Source: Chitinophagaceae bacterium UBA1930 | Lineage (GTDB): Bacteria; Bacteroidota; Bacteroidia; Chitinophagales; Chitinophagaceae | Length of the DNA stretch: 64,000 bases | Assembly (NCBI GenBank): GCA_002337145.1 | Contig: DDFK01000002.1 | Location: 62,001-126,000 of the forward strand | Reading direction: 5' to 3' | Shown here: one piece after another, positions 32,777-41,639 of the stretch | How the letters are laid out: each line of letters begins with the position of its first letter | How positions within the stretch are numbered: position 1 is the first letter of the stretch | Notes under the pieces: generated by a model | Told to the model about the DNA's origin: nothing | Databases searched by the model: none | What the model saw: the letters and a program-made list of their open reading frames with translations, nothing else | Position numbers and translations under genes: made by a program

Positions 32777-33607
32777 GTGGACATTAAGGCTTACATAGAA
32801 AGTGGTGTGATAGAAAGCTATGTTTTGGGCATGGCCGAAGCACAGGAAGCTGCAGAGCTACAAGAGCTAAGCCGCCAATACCCTGAAATTAAACAGGCTA
32901 TTGACGCTTTTGAAGCATCTTTGGAGCAGACAGCTTTTGCCAATGCTATGGCACCGCCTTCTGCTGTAAAGCAAAACTTGATGGCCTCCCTGAAAGATGA
33001 TTTTATACAGGAGAAGCCTGTTCTTCCTGCAAAGCAGCCTGTTTATACCAAGCATACCACTGAAATGGCACCAGTAAAGAGTCTCAGTTGGATGATGTAT
33101 GTAGCTGCAGCATCCATTATATTATTTGTAGTGAGTGCTGCCTTGAATGTGTACCTGTACAAAAAGTACGACCATACGAATAATCGCTATTTAGCCTTGC
33201 TTAAAGAAAATACCACCATTACTGCCGATAACAAGGTTTACCAAACCCGGATGCTGGATATATACAATAGCATGGAAGTAATGGGCAGTCCTGACATGAT
33301 TAAAGTAGCCCTGCCCGGTATTAACGGAAAAGAAAACGATTTGGCAACAGTGTTCTGGGACAGCAAAACAAAAGACGTATATGTGCTGGCCAATAACCTT
33401 CCCAAGCCAAATGATGACAAACAATACCAGCTTTGGGCCCTCGTAGATGGAAAACCTGTAGACGCAGGCATGTTGGATGATTGCAACGGTTTGTGTAAGC
33501 TAAAGAATATTCCCCGGGCACAGGCATTTGCCATAACCTTGGAGAAGAAAGGCGGTAGCCCGGTGCCGGATTTGACGCAACTGCATGTAATGGGAAAAGT
33601 AGTATAA
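32777..33607 (+). CDS. Membrane anti-sigma factor (RskA-type)
   Basis: A 276-residue protein starting at GTG two bases after the sigma factor. The N-terminal cytosolic part (VIESYVLGMAEAQEAAELQELS) is the sigma-binding region; it lacks the Cys/His zinc motif of ZAS proteins. One transmembrane helix (MMYVAAASIILFVVSAALNVYLY) follows near residue 110, then a coiled coil. The periplasmic domain has VLANNLPKPNDDKQYQLWAL and GKPVDAGML, as in the RskA C-terminal family. It probably holds the upstream ECF factor inactive until a periplasmic signal arrives. A strong terminator closes the unit. Confidence 0.9.
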   Translation: MDIKAYIESGVIESYVLGMAEAQEAAELQELSRQYPEIKQAIDAFEASLEQTAFANAMAPPSAVKQNLMASLKDDFIQEKPVLPAKQPVYTKHTTEMAPVKSLSWMMYVAAASIILFVVSAALNVYLYKKYDHTNNRYLALLKENTTITADNKVYQTRMLDIYNSMEVMGSPDMIKVALPGINGKENDLATVFWDSKTKDVYVLANNLPKPNDDKQYQLWALVDGKPVDAGMLDDCNGLCKLKNIPRAQAFAITLEKKGGSPVPDLTQLHVMGKVV

Positions 33608-33634
33608 GCAAATAGCCAATCAAATAATGTTAAA

Positions 33635-33668
33635 GACCCAACAAGCAATTGTTGGGCTTTTTTATTTT
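33635..33668 (+). terminator. Rho-independent terminator after the anti-sigma gene
   Basis: CCCAACA and TGTTGGG pair around AGCAAT, followed by a run of T residues. Confidence 0.8.
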
Positions 33669-33783
33669 ATCCAAACCAATCCGTATAAAATGACGTATGT
33701 ATAAAAAAAATGCATTAAAAAGGCTAATTAATAGCAGGGTTTTTTCAGATGGAAGGGGGGCTATTCTTTAGCTCCCCTTATTT

Positions 33784-34188
33784 TTGCTGCAAAACTTCTA
33801 CAAATTGAGGATTAGATTAATCAAGTTCCTGCCGGCCATAATCTGGTTCTTCATTACTCTTTGGCTATTTACCTTGCCGGGTTCGGAAATCCCCACAATT
33901 GACTGGATGGACCGGTTGCAAGTGGATAAACTGGTGCATATAAGCCTCTTTTTCATCCTTTGCTTCCTATTGATGTTTCCCTTTAGAAAAATAGGAATGG
34001 AGCCTAAGGAAAGACTTCCCTGGTTTTTATTGATTGCAGTATCGGCTATTTTTTACGGAATAATCGTAGAATTCGTGCAGCGTGATTTTATTGCAAACCG
34101 TTCTTTTGACATCTGGGACATTGCTGCAGATTCGGCAGGCAGCCTGGCGGCTTTTTTCTGGTGCCATAAAAAATTGGCAGTTATATAA
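33784..34188 (+). CDS. VanZ-family membrane protein
   Basis: A 134-residue protein from a TTG start, with four hydrophobic segments. WFFITLWLFTLPGSEIP, the charged QVDKLVHISLFFILCF and the C-terminal segment FDIWDIAADSAGSLAAFFWC match the VanZ-like family. VanZ was found beside glycopeptide resistance genes, but chromosomal homologues in Bacteroidota have no proven role and do not imply resistance. Association with gcvH is common in the phylum and is interrupted here by the sigma/anti-sigma pair. Confidence 0.82.
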   Translation: MLQNFYKLRIRLIKFLPAIIWFFITLWLFTLPGSEIPTIDWMDRLQVDKLVHISLFFILCFLLMFPFRKIGMEPKERLPWFLLIAVSAIFYGIIVEFVQRDFIANRSFDIWDIAADSAGSLAAFFWCHKKLAVI

Positions 34189-34196
34189 AAAAAATT

Positions 34197-34218
34197 GGCC
34201 CCGGTGGAAACCGGGGCC
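34197..34218. terminator. GC-rich hairpin after vanZ
   Basis: A nine-pair stem, GGCCCCGGT with ACCGGGGCC, around a GGAA loop. The A-run before it would be a T-run on the minus strand, so it would terminate minus-strand transcription best. On the plus strand it may still end the vanZ transcript or act as a leader structure. Confidence 0.5.
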
Positions 34219-34454
34219 GCAACCAAAACTAACTGCTTATGAGAAAAAGTTTAAATTATCTTGTTTAAATGTATTTGTGCAAATAAGATGCCAGTACCAG
34301 TTCAATTACACAAATCAAATGCTAAAGAAATCTTAAAGAACTGTTGTGTTTGCTTTCCCTTCGTTCATCACATTCACAATGCAAACATCTTTACTAAAGA
34401 TTGAATAAAATGTCAAAGGTTTAAGAAGGTTATGTTAATAGACAATTCCATGAC

Positions 34455-34478
34455 GAAAAAAGAGCCCCAGAAGGCTCT
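34455..34478 (-). terminator. Terminator for the DUF937-like gene
   Basis: AGAGCC and GGCTCT pair on the minus strand around a six-base loop, followed there by a run of T residues, 30-60 bases after the stop at 34511. Confidence 0.75.
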
Positions 34479-34510
34479 TCATCAATTTGGTTGTATATGT
34501 ATTGACTGAT

Positions 34511-35014
34511 TTATTTGCCAAACAAACCTTTCAGGCTGTCCAGGATTCCGCCGCTACTACTGCCATTGCCGCTGCCGCCGCCTGTGAATTTTCCGATCAG
34601 ACCTTGAATGTCCAAATTGCCACCGCCAATCTTGCTTAACATGCCTTGCAGGTCAAAGCTGCTGTCGTTGGGGTCATTGGTTTTGTGAACCAGTTTGTTG
34701 AGCACTGTTGGTATAAGGTTACTTGCAATGCCCCCGGCTGCATTTTTGTCAAGCCCAAACTTGTCCATTAAATTCTGTACAAAGCCACCCTGTATATTCT
34801 GCGACACGGCGTTATTGCCTGCATCGCCCCCGCCGCTAAACATGTGCATAATATCGCTGATGTTGCCACTGCTGGCAGCATTCTTTAATCCATCAAAAAT
34901 GGAAGATGATGCAAGCTGTACGGCTTCATCGTTTCTTTCGTTTGGTATGTCAGGGTTCGCAATAATGGCTTCACCTGCATGCTGCTTTACTAGGTCCAAT
35001 AAGTTTTCAAACAT
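34511..35014 (-). CDS. DUF937-like small protein
   Basis: A 167-residue protein without signal peptide. It has helical segments (MFENLLDLVKQHAGEAII, FVQNLMDKFGLDKNAAGGIASNLIPTVLNKLV) and glycine-rich stretches (MFSGGGDAGN, GKFTGGGSGNGSSSGG). The helix pattern and the NLIPTVLNKL segment resemble DUF937/YidB-type proteins, for which no function is settled. Ends in DSLKGLFGK. Transcribed in the same direction as the GH25 gene upstream (gap about 40 bases), so the two may form one unit ending at the terminator at 34455. Confidence 0.55.
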   Translation of the reverse strand: MFENLLDLVKQHAGEAIIANPDIPNERNDEAVQLASSSIFDGLKNAASSGNISDIMHMFSGGGDAGNNAVSQNIQGGFVQNLMDKFGLDKNAAGGIASNLIPTVLNKLVHKTNDPNDSSFDLQGMLSKIGGGNLDIQGLIGKFTGGGSGNGSSSGGILDSLKGLFGK

Positions 35015-35053
35015 TGTATTTGTTTTTAGGTTTATGCCACAATATAAAAATTA

Positions 35054-35833
35054 CTATTTAACCAGCATGTTCCTAAAAGCTGCACTGTCGCCCTTAAATA
35101 CATTAAAGTCCACATTGGTTGTAATGCCATTTACTTTCCCATTTTCACTATGCTGCCAAAAACTCCAGTCCCTTGATACACGGGGCTTTTCTTTTTCAAA
35201 ATAATGGGCAATCCATAATGGGTAACTGTTGAACTCTTTACCAAGGTTGGTTTCGTAAAAATCCGCATAGGAATAAATGATTGGCTTTACCCTATATGCG
35301 GCTTCTAACGTATTGAGGCACTCTTGTACACGTGCACGCATCAGTGCGGGTTTAACGCCGTATAGCTCCTCAACATCCAACACCGGCGGTAAATCGCCAG
35401 CTTCTAATTTCGGTACTGTTTTAATAAAATTCTCTGCCTGTTTCTTGCCGCTTTTGGTTGCCAGGAAAAAAAGGTAGGCCCCCCTTACAATGCTGTCTTC
35501 CTTCAACTGCTTCCAGTTGAATTTGAAAAATTTGTCCGTATCGTTCAGCCCTTCGGTAGCTTTTACAAAGGCAAAGCCGATTTTTATTTTCTTTATTTCC
35601 ATGGCTTTTACGGCTGGCCAATGAATATAGTTCTGGTGGCTGCTGATGTCTATGCCGTGTATGGTATAATTGGCAGGTATATCAATGCCAAAAGCGGTAT
35701 AGGTAACAATTGTTGCTTTCTCAATTTTTTTTACGCGGAGTATGGTGGAGATGAAGTAGGCGATAGTAGGCATTGCAACAACAACAGAAGCAATTACAAG
35801 CCACCAAAACGTTTTGTTTTTTTTCTTATCCAT
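35054..35833 (-). CDS. GH25-family lysozyme (muramidase), membrane-anchored
   Basis: A 259-residue protein with an N-terminal anchor (KTFWWLVIASVVVAMPTIAYFIS). The GH25 domain begins with IHGIDISSHQNYIHW, containing the first active-site Asp, and continues with FAFVKATEG, GDLPPVLDVEE with the paired acidic residues, and DWSFWQHSENGKVNGI followed by VDFNVFKG. These are the conserved strands of the Chalaropsis-type lysozyme barrel, which cuts the MurNAc-GlcNAc bond. It probably works on the cell's own wall or on that of other bacteria. Confidence 0.9.
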   Translation of the reverse strand: MDKKKNKTFWWLVIASVVVAMPTIAYFISTILRVKKIEKATIVTYTAFGIDIPANYTIHGIDISSHQNYIHWPAVKAMEIKKIKIGFAFVKATEGLNDTDKFFKFNWKQLKEDSIVRGAYLFFLATKSGKKQAENFIKTVPKLEAGDLPPVLDVEELYGVKPALMRARVQECLNTLEAAYRVKPIIYSYADFYETNLGKEFNSYPLWIAHYFEKEKPRVSRDWSFWQHSENGKVNGITTNVDFNVFKGDSAAFRNMLVK

Positions 35834-35906
35834 TAAAAATGGTTGCAGGGTTTAATAACAAAAGTGGCTTTTTTATTGTGAATGAAAATGGAAACTTATA
35901 GTTGCA

Positions 35907-37841
35907 TTATTTCACAATCTTTTTTATGAGATGTATGCTGTTGCCCGCATCTGCTTTTAGCAGATAAGTGCCACGAGGGTTCAACGTAAAAGGTACCTGT
36001 AGCAGTTCATCCTGCCCAGGAGTATCAAACATTCGCTTCCACACCAGTTGGCCGTTGCTGGCAAATAATTGTAGCAGCATCTGTTTCTCTGAAGGGTTTT
36101 TAAGCGATACATATAATTGGCTGCTTACCGGATTGGGATAGATTTTGATTTCGTTTTGAACCGTTGATGCAGCCAACGACTTTGCCGTTTTGTTGTTCTT
36201 GCTTATCAACTGTAAATCCTTGTCTACCCAAACGGTATCGGCCACAAAGCCAATATCTGCCCAGCTTTCATCATTGTTGGTATTGCATTGCACTACCACT
36301 GTTTTTTGCTGTGTGGCGTTTTTGAATGTTAATGCCAAAGGCGTACGGAAAAAGGGAACGGACGGGTGTGATGTTGTTTCGCTTACTTTGATTCTTGCCC
36401 AGTTATTGTTGTTTTGGCTCCAGTTTACGGTAAACGAAGGGTAGCCTTCGCCATATATCCATTGCTGAAAAAAATAGTCCAGGTTCCTGCCAGTTGCAGT
36501 TTCCATATTCCGCTTAAAATCTGCCGTGCGTGCAAAACGGTATTGCAGGGCTGAATCGTTTTGGTATTGCCTGAGCCCTTTAAAAAACAGGCTATCGCCA
36601 AGGGTAAAACGCAACATGCGTAAAGTATAGGCCCCTTTGTCGTAACTGAGCCGTCCATCGAAGATCCTGCCTACATTGCTCGTGTCCTCTATCCATACTT
36701 TTCCATCGGGCTGGGAAACAATATTGTTAAGGTGTATGGCCAATGTGATACGAGAGGAGGCTGTGTCGAATTTTTCAAAATAATAATCGGCGGCAAATGT
36801 TGCAAAGCCTTCATTTAACCAGATGTCCTGCCAGCTACCACAGGTTATCTTGTCGCCAAACCATTGATGCCCCAGTTCATGTGCCATCAGGTTGGCATCG
36901 GTATGGGTAATGAATGTATTGGTCTGGTGCTCCATACCACCACCCCAGCCAAACTGTGTGTGCCCATATTTTTCCTTGATAAAAGGGTAGGGGGCAAATG
37001 TGTTATGGAAAAGCTGCATAGCATCCAATACCAGGTGGGTATCTGCCTGAAAAGTGGCAAGATCTTCGGGATAAACATAGGTAACCATTGGCAATACTGT
37101 ATTGCCAAGCTGCACTGTATTGTTAAACACAGCAAAATTGGTTACCGAAAAAGCAACGAGGTAAGAAGCAATAGGGTAGCGGTGCTTAAAAAAAGAAGTG
37201 GTGGTATTGCCAACCGTTGTTTCGCTTTGCAGCAACCCATTTGAAGTGCCCTTGTATTGCGATGGATACAGGATGGTCACATCCAGACTGTCGGCCTTGT
37301 CGTCCATGCCGCTTCGGCAAGGCCACCAGTCCTTACTCCCATAAGGTTCGCTCAAGGTCCATATAACGGGTACATTGTTATGGGCTGACTGAATGAATGA
37401 ACCAAAACCTGTATTGTCTGGCACACCATGGTAATACATGGCCACAGAATCTTTTTGCAATGCATTTAAGGCAACGGGTAACTGTAGTACAAGGGTTTGG
37501 TTTGCCTGTTGCGTAAATCCTATTTTTTGGTTATGGCTTGTAACGCTATCAACAGTAAGGCGTGTGGTTAAATCGAACACGATGCTACTGGTTGGTGCAG
37601 TTGCGGTAAAATAAGCCACTACTTTTCCATCAATATACCTTACTGCTGGGTCGCACTTCCAGGTGCAGCGGTAAAAGTTGACTTTGTAGTTGGGCGATGC
37701 CTGTGAGACGTTACGCATGTTTGACTGATTGAGAAAGGCCCTTTGCTCCATTGCAGGAATATCGGTAAACTGCTTGCACAGGGGCAGCTGTGCAGTTGAC
37801 CCGACGGTGATGAAAAGAAAAAACAGCAAAATGCATTTCAT
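35907..37841 (-). CDS. Secreted M1-family aminopeptidase with T9SS sorting domain
   Basis: A 644-residue exported protein: signal peptide MKCILLFFLFITVGSTAQ, an N-terminal beta domain, then the gluzincin domain with the exopeptidase-type motif GWGGGMEHQT and the zinc site MAHELGHQWFGDKITCGSWQDIWLNEGF (HExxH and the NEG glutamate, about 330-355). The final 80 residues form a type A T9SS C-terminal domain, with IKIYPNPVSSQLYVSL and ending HLIKKIVK, directing secretion and surface attachment. Probably releases amino acids from extracellular peptides. Proline-rich Ig-like segments of larger M1 enzymes are missing, giving a shorter form. Confidence 0.92.
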   Translation of the reverse strand: MKCILLFFLFITVGSTAQLPLCKQFTDIPAMEQRAFLNQSNMRNVSQASPNYKVNFYRCTWKCDPAVRYIDGKVVAYFTATAPTSSIVFDLTTRLTVDSVTSHNQKIGFTQQANQTLVLQLPVALNALQKDSVAMYYHGVPDNTGFGSFIQSAHNNVPVIWTLSEPYGSKDWWPCRSGMDDKADSLDVTILYPSQYKGTSNGLLQSETTVGNTTTSFFKHRYPIASYLVAFSVTNFAVFNNTVQLGNTVLPMVTYVYPEDLATFQADTHLVLDAMQLFHNTFAPYPFIKEKYGHTQFGWGGGMEHQTNTFITHTDANLMAHELGHQWFGDKITCGSWQDIWLNEGFATFAADYYFEKFDTASSRITLAIHLNNIVSQPDGKVWIEDTSNVGRIFDGRLSYDKGAYTLRMLRFTLGDSLFFKGLRQYQNDSALQYRFARTADFKRNMETATGRNLDYFFQQWIYGEGYPSFTVNWSQNNNNWARIKVSETTSHPSVPFFRTPLALTFKNATQQKTVVVQCNTNNDESWADIGFVADTVWVDKDLQLISKNNKTAKSLAASTVQNEIKIYPNPVSSQLYVSLKNPSEKQMLLQLFASNGQLVWKRMFDTPGQDELLQVPFTLNPRGTYLLKADAGNSIHLIKKIVK

Positions 37842-37963
37842 AAGCGAAAGTTACAACATATACGGTTGGGCAGGGCTACCGGTTGCCTGTTTTTCGATTA
37901 ACGGAAGTTGATGCCCATTATCGGTCATTATAAAACCGTATAACTTATTTTTACATTCCTATT

Positions 37964-38995
37964 ATGGCTTATTTCAATTTTAATGATACGGTAAACTTCC
38001 TTTCCAAACTTACCATACGTCGTGCTTTTAATGCGTATAAAGTGTGGAGCAGTTATCAATGGAGCAAGTTGCTGAAGAAGCCGGTTCAATGGGGTTATCC
38101 CATTTCTATTTCGTTTGAACCCACAACGAGTTGCAACCTGCGTTGCCCCGAATGCCCAAGCGGGTTAAGGGAATTTACGAGGCCAACGGGCATGCTGAAA
38201 AAGGATTTTTTCAGGGAAACTATTGATGACATACACAAGGAATTGCTGTACCTGATTTTCTATTTTCAGGGTGAGCCCTACCTGAACCCCGATTTTCTGG
38301 ACATGGTTAAATACGCCCATGATAAGGGCATTTATACTGCTACCAGCACCAATGCCCACTATTTAACCGATGCAAAGGCAAAAGCAACGGTGGAAAGTGG
38401 TTTGGACAGGCTGATTATTTCCATTGATGGCACAACGCAGGATGTGTACCAGTCTTACCGGGTAGGTGGCAAATTGGAAAAAGTGCTGGAAGGGGCAAGG
38501 AATATTGTGAAATGGAAAAAAGAGCTGAAGAGCAAGACCCCTTTTGTTTTCTTTCAGTTTTTGGTTGTAAAACCCAATGAGCATCAGATAGAAGAAGTAA
38601 AAAGGCTGGGTAAGGAAATTGGCGTGGACCAGGTGCGTTTTAAAACGGCACAGGTGTACGATTATGAAAATGATCCCAACCAACTTATCCCAACCATAGA
38701 CAAATACAGCCGTTACAAAAAGGACAAACAGGGCAATTTAAAGGTAAAAAGCGGTTTGGGCAATCATTGCTGGAAGCTTTGGCATGCCAATGTGATTACT
38801 TGGGACGGCCTGGTTGTACCCTGCTGTTTTGATAAGGATGCCACGCATCAACTGGGAAACCTTAAGACACAGTCGTTTAAAGAAACCTGGAATAACGACA
38901 ATTATAAACAGTTCCGCCGCGAACTGATGACCAGCCGCAAAAACATTGATATCTGTGCCAATTGCAGCGAGGGATTGACTGTTTGGGAGGATTAA
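37964..38995 (+). CDS. Radical SAM protein with SPASM domain
   Basis: A 343-residue enzyme. The radical SAM cluster motif is CNLRCPECPSG (CxxxCxxC) at about residue 52, followed by the partial TIM barrel with IFYFQGEPYLNPD. The C terminus has a SPASM-type iron-sulfur region: HCWKLWHANVITWDG, PCCFDKD and ICANCSEG. Such proteins act on peptides or other small substrates by radical chemistry; no precursor peptide gene is visible nearby, so a RiPP role cannot be claimed. The N-terminal helical extension (FLSKLTIRRAFNAYKVW) is typical of a widespread Bacteroidota group. Confidence 0.88.
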   Translation: MAYFNFNDTVNFLSKLTIRRAFNAYKVWSSYQWSKLLKKPVQWGYPISISFEPTTSCNLRCPECPSGLREFTRPTGMLKKDFFRETIDDIHKELLYLIFYFQGEPYLNPDFLDMVKYAHDKGIYTATSTNAHYLTDAKAKATVESGLDRLIISIDGTTQDVYQSYRVGGKLEKVLEGARNIVKWKKELKSKTPFVFFQFLVVKPNEHQIEEVKRLGKEIGVDQVRFKTAQVYDYENDPNQLIPTIDKYSRYKKDKQGNLKVKSGLGNHCWKLWHANVITWDGLVVPCCFDKDATHQLGNLKTQSFKETWNNDNYKQFRRELMTSRKNIDICANCSEGLTVWED

Positions 38996-39090
38996 TGGAT
39001 AGAATATTAGAAATATGTACATTTTTTAAATTGAATTGTTCTATTTTTACGACAGTTTACCCTCCCTTTTACTAAATTAAACCATACGAA

Positions 39091-41079
39091 ATGAAAAAAA
39101 AGCTACCCATTTTATTTATGAAGGCTGTGATATTATTCGCTCTTCTAAGTAATGTCAAAGCACAAACAGTTTCCATAACTGCAAATCCATCGACTACTCA
39201 GTTAAATGGACTTGGATATTTAAATTATCACGTAAGTGAATATATTTATACTGATGCAGAAATTGGTTCTTCTAATTTCATTACAGCTGGGACTGCTATT
39301 AATAGGATTAGTTTGAATGCTACAATTATTGGGACTCCAAATTTCTTTGATAATGTAAAAATCTATTTAAAGGAAGTTCCGGCAGCTACTACTACACTTA
39401 GTGCAACAACATATAATACTACAGGCTATACGCAAGTGTTTGCTGGTACTTTTACCATGGCCGCTGTAGGATGGGTTGGAGTAAACCTGACAACGCCTTT
39501 TATGAGAACAGCTGGCAATAATTTGCAGATGATGATTGAAAGAACAGACAATGTTGATCATTCAGGTGCAGCAGCAATTTTTACATGGGCTACTGCTGGT
39601 GGCAATAATTTGAATGCATCTGCTGTTACATCACGCAGGTATAATGGCACAACAGCCCTTAGTGGGACTACAGCTCTGTCCACTTCTACATTTAGAATCG
39701 CGACTCAATTTCAACATACACTTGGTAATGATGCCAGTGTGTCTATAGTTTATGGTTTAGGTAAAACACCTACACCTCAAAATAATCCACAAGTAATATC
39801 TGCAATTATTTCCAATAACGGGATTGGTACATTGACTAACCTGCCTGTGACTCTTGCAATTTCTGGAAGCAATACTGGAGGTAATACTCAAATATTACCA
39901 TCCCTTGCTCCTTTTACTACAGCAACAGTAACATTTGCTGGAGTTTCAACTTCCACATTAGGGGCTAATACTTTAACTGTTTCTGTGCCTTCTGACGAGG
40001 ATAACTCAAATAATTCTGCAACTTTTGCACAAACAGTTTCAAACAGTGGATTCAGTTATGCAAATAACGATGCACCTGTATTAAATGGCGGGGTAGGGTT
40101 TGGTTCAGGCTCGGGCCTGCTGTTAGCGAAACATCAATTCCCTAATGCTGTTACCGTTACAGGGGTAAAAGTTTACATAGCATCCAAATCTACTCCGGTG
40201 TTTGGAGTTATTACTGATGGCAGTGGTGCTATTTTAGGACAAAGTGCCAATTATACACCGTTAACAACAGATAGTTTAACTTATGTGACTTTTAATTTTG
40301 CAACCCCTGTTACCATAGCTGCCAATACTTCGTTCCATATTGGGTTAGGGCAAACTGTAGGTTCGTATGCTTATTACCCTGTCGGTACACAAGTAGAGTC
40401 GATTACTAGGGCAAATACTTATGGGTCTGCTCCTTTAGCAGGTGGTACACTTACCTATTACACAACGCTAGGTAGGTTTATTGTGGAGGGTATTATAACA
40501 ATTGCTACACCTGTAACATTGTCAAACTTTACAGGTGTTAAACTTAATAATAATGACAATTTACTAAAATGGAATACTGTAACCGAAACCAATAACACAG
40601 GTTTTGAACTGCAACGTAGTGCAGACGGTATCAACTTTAGCACTCTTCAATTTGTTGCAAGCAAGGCAAGTAATGGCAATAGCAACAGTGTTTTAAGTTA
40701 TGAAATTACTGATGCTAAAGTTTTGTCTGCCGGTTACTATTACAGGTTAAAACAAATAGACAGAGATGGGAAATCAACAATGAGTGCAACTGTATTTATC
40801 AAAGGAAATAAAGTAAATAAACTTGAGTTGACAAGTTTATACCCTAACCCAGCAGTTGAAACGCTGAACCTGATAGTAGCATCTCCAAAAGCCGATAAAT
40901 TGACTTTTGTTGTAAGCGACCTTTCTGGCAAAATTATCATGAACCCTTTGGTAAGTGTAAGTACTGGCGATAACAATATTAAAATAAATGTAATCGGCCT
41001 CGCTAAAGGAACGTATACCATTAAAGCATTGTGCAGTGATGGTACAGAAACCGCAACCAGCAAGTTTATTAAACAATAA
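39091..41079 (+). CDS. Large T9SS-secreted surface protein
   Basis: A 662-residue exported protein: signal peptide ending ALLSNVKAQ, a threonine/asparagine-rich beta region, a CARDB-like segment near 225-320 (NNPQVISAIISNNGIGTL), a second beta domain near 320-470, and a linker with ETNNTGFELQRSADG and YYYRLKQIDRDG. It ends in a type A sorting domain (TSLYPNPAVETLNLIV, ending SKFIKQ). No catalytic motif is visible; adhesion or surface-layer roles are guesses. Base use is richer in A/T than the neighbours. A strong terminator follows. Confidence 0.85.
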   Translation: MKKKLPILFMKAVILFALLSNVKAQTVSITANPSTTQLNGLGYLNYHVSEYIYTDAEIGSSNFITAGTAINRISLNATIIGTPNFFDNVKIYLKEVPAATTTLSATTYNTTGYTQVFAGTFTMAAVGWVGVNLTTPFMRTAGNNLQMMIERTDNVDHSGAAAIFTWATAGGNNLNASAVTSRRYNGTTALSGTTALSTSTFRIATQFQHTLGNDASVSIVYGLGKTPTPQNNPQVISAIISNNGIGTLTNLPVTLAISGSNTGGNTQILPSLAPFTTATVTFAGVSTSTLGANTLTVSVPSDEDNSNNSATFAQTVSNSGFSYANNDAPVLNGGVGFGSGSGLLLAKHQFPNAVTVTGVKVYIASKSTPVFGVITDGSGAILGQSANYTPLTTDSLTYVTFNFATPVTIAANTSFHIGLGQTVGSYAYYPVGTQVESITRANTYGSAPLAGGTLTYYTTLGRFIVEGIITIATPVTLSNFTGVKLNNNDNLLKWNTVTETNNTGFELQRSADGINFSTLQFVASKASNGNSNSVLSYEITDAKVLSAGYYYRLKQIDRDGKSTMSATVFIKGNKVNKLELTSLYPNPAVETLNLIVASPKADKLTFVVSDLSGKIIMNPLVSVSTGDNNIKINVIGLAKGTYTIKALCSDGTETATSKFIKQ

Positions 41080-41102
41080 TAATTTAGAAATATTGGATAT
41101 TT

Positions 41103-41133
41103 AAAAGACTGCCCGCATTGCGGGCAGTCTTTT
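41103..41133. terminator. Strong bidirectional terminator after the T9SS gene
   Basis: AAAAGACTGCCCGC and GCGGGCAGTCTTTT form a perfect 14-pair stem around ATT. Confidence 0.9.
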
Positions 41134-41202
41134 AGTTTAATATTAAGTGTAAGAGAAAAACACAAATTCTATTTAAAAATCAATCATAGTTTTTCTTTAA
41201 AA

Positions 41203-41553
41203 ATGATTGATAAAGACGGAAGTTTCAGATATAGCCAAGTGATAGTGCTTGAATTGAGCAGCAAAAACTTGTTTGTATTGAATCAAAACTATCCTAACCC
41301 TGTAAAAGGTACAATACAGTTGGCCTACCAGGTAAGTGAAGACGCCAAAGTAGTGATCGAATTGCTAAGCAATGATGGCAAAAAGGTAGCTACACTGGTT
41401 AATCAGCAACAAGGAGTAGGTACTTACAACATTACTCTAGACCTTACAAAGTATGCTTTAAGTACTGGTAACTATGCATACAGGATGGTTGCATTTGACA
41501 AAAACAATAACCAGATTTTTACAGCAACCAAAACAATGGTGCTAACTAAATAA
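41203..41553 (+). pseudogene. Orphan T9SS C-terminal sorting domain
   Basis: A 116-residue frame with no signal peptide. It begins MIDKDGSFRYSQVIVLEL, which is the segment that comes just before sorting domains in larger T9SS proteins (usually preceded by YRLK), then continues as a complete type A domain with LNQNYPNPVKGTIQLAYQV and ending TKTMVLTK. Without a signal peptide it could not be exported by itself. The frame is open upstream back to the terminator at 41103, with LK directly before the methionine, as expected for a truncated larger gene. It is probably the 3' remnant of a lost or recombined secreted-protein gene. A strong terminator follows it. Confidence 0.7.
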
Positions 41554-41573
41554 GGTATTTTTTCGGTATTTAC

Positions 41574-41603
41574 AAAAGGCCGCCCCAACTGGGGCGGCCT
41601 TTT
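41574..41603. terminator. Terminator after the orphan sorting domain
   Basis: AAAAGGCCGCCCC and GGGGCGGCCTTTT pair perfectly around AACT, with T-rich sequence following. Confidence 0.9.
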
Positions 41604-41639
41604 GTTTACTATTGCTGGTAGTTTAGTTGATGACCTAAC

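Larger units (their letters stand above)
34189..34510. other. 322-base spacer with hairpins and a mini reading frame
   Basis: Holds a very stable hairpin at 34197-34218 (GGCCCCGGT/ACCGGGGCC around GGAA), then ATG AGA AAA at 34239 opening a nine-codon frame (MRKSLNYLV) that stops at 34266-34268 and resembles the start of a secreted protein. A minus-strand terminator lies at 34455-34478. No RNA gene could be recognised. Confidence 0.4.

Noticed and set aside
33784..34188. VanZ-family gene as a glycopeptide resistance marker
   Set aside because: No vanHAX-type genes nearby; chromosomal VanZ-like proteins are common in Bacteroidota.
37964..38995. Radical SAM/SPASM gene as the core of a ribosomal peptide cluster
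   Set aside because: No precursor peptide, transporter or protease is adjacent; the following gene is a T9SS surface protein.
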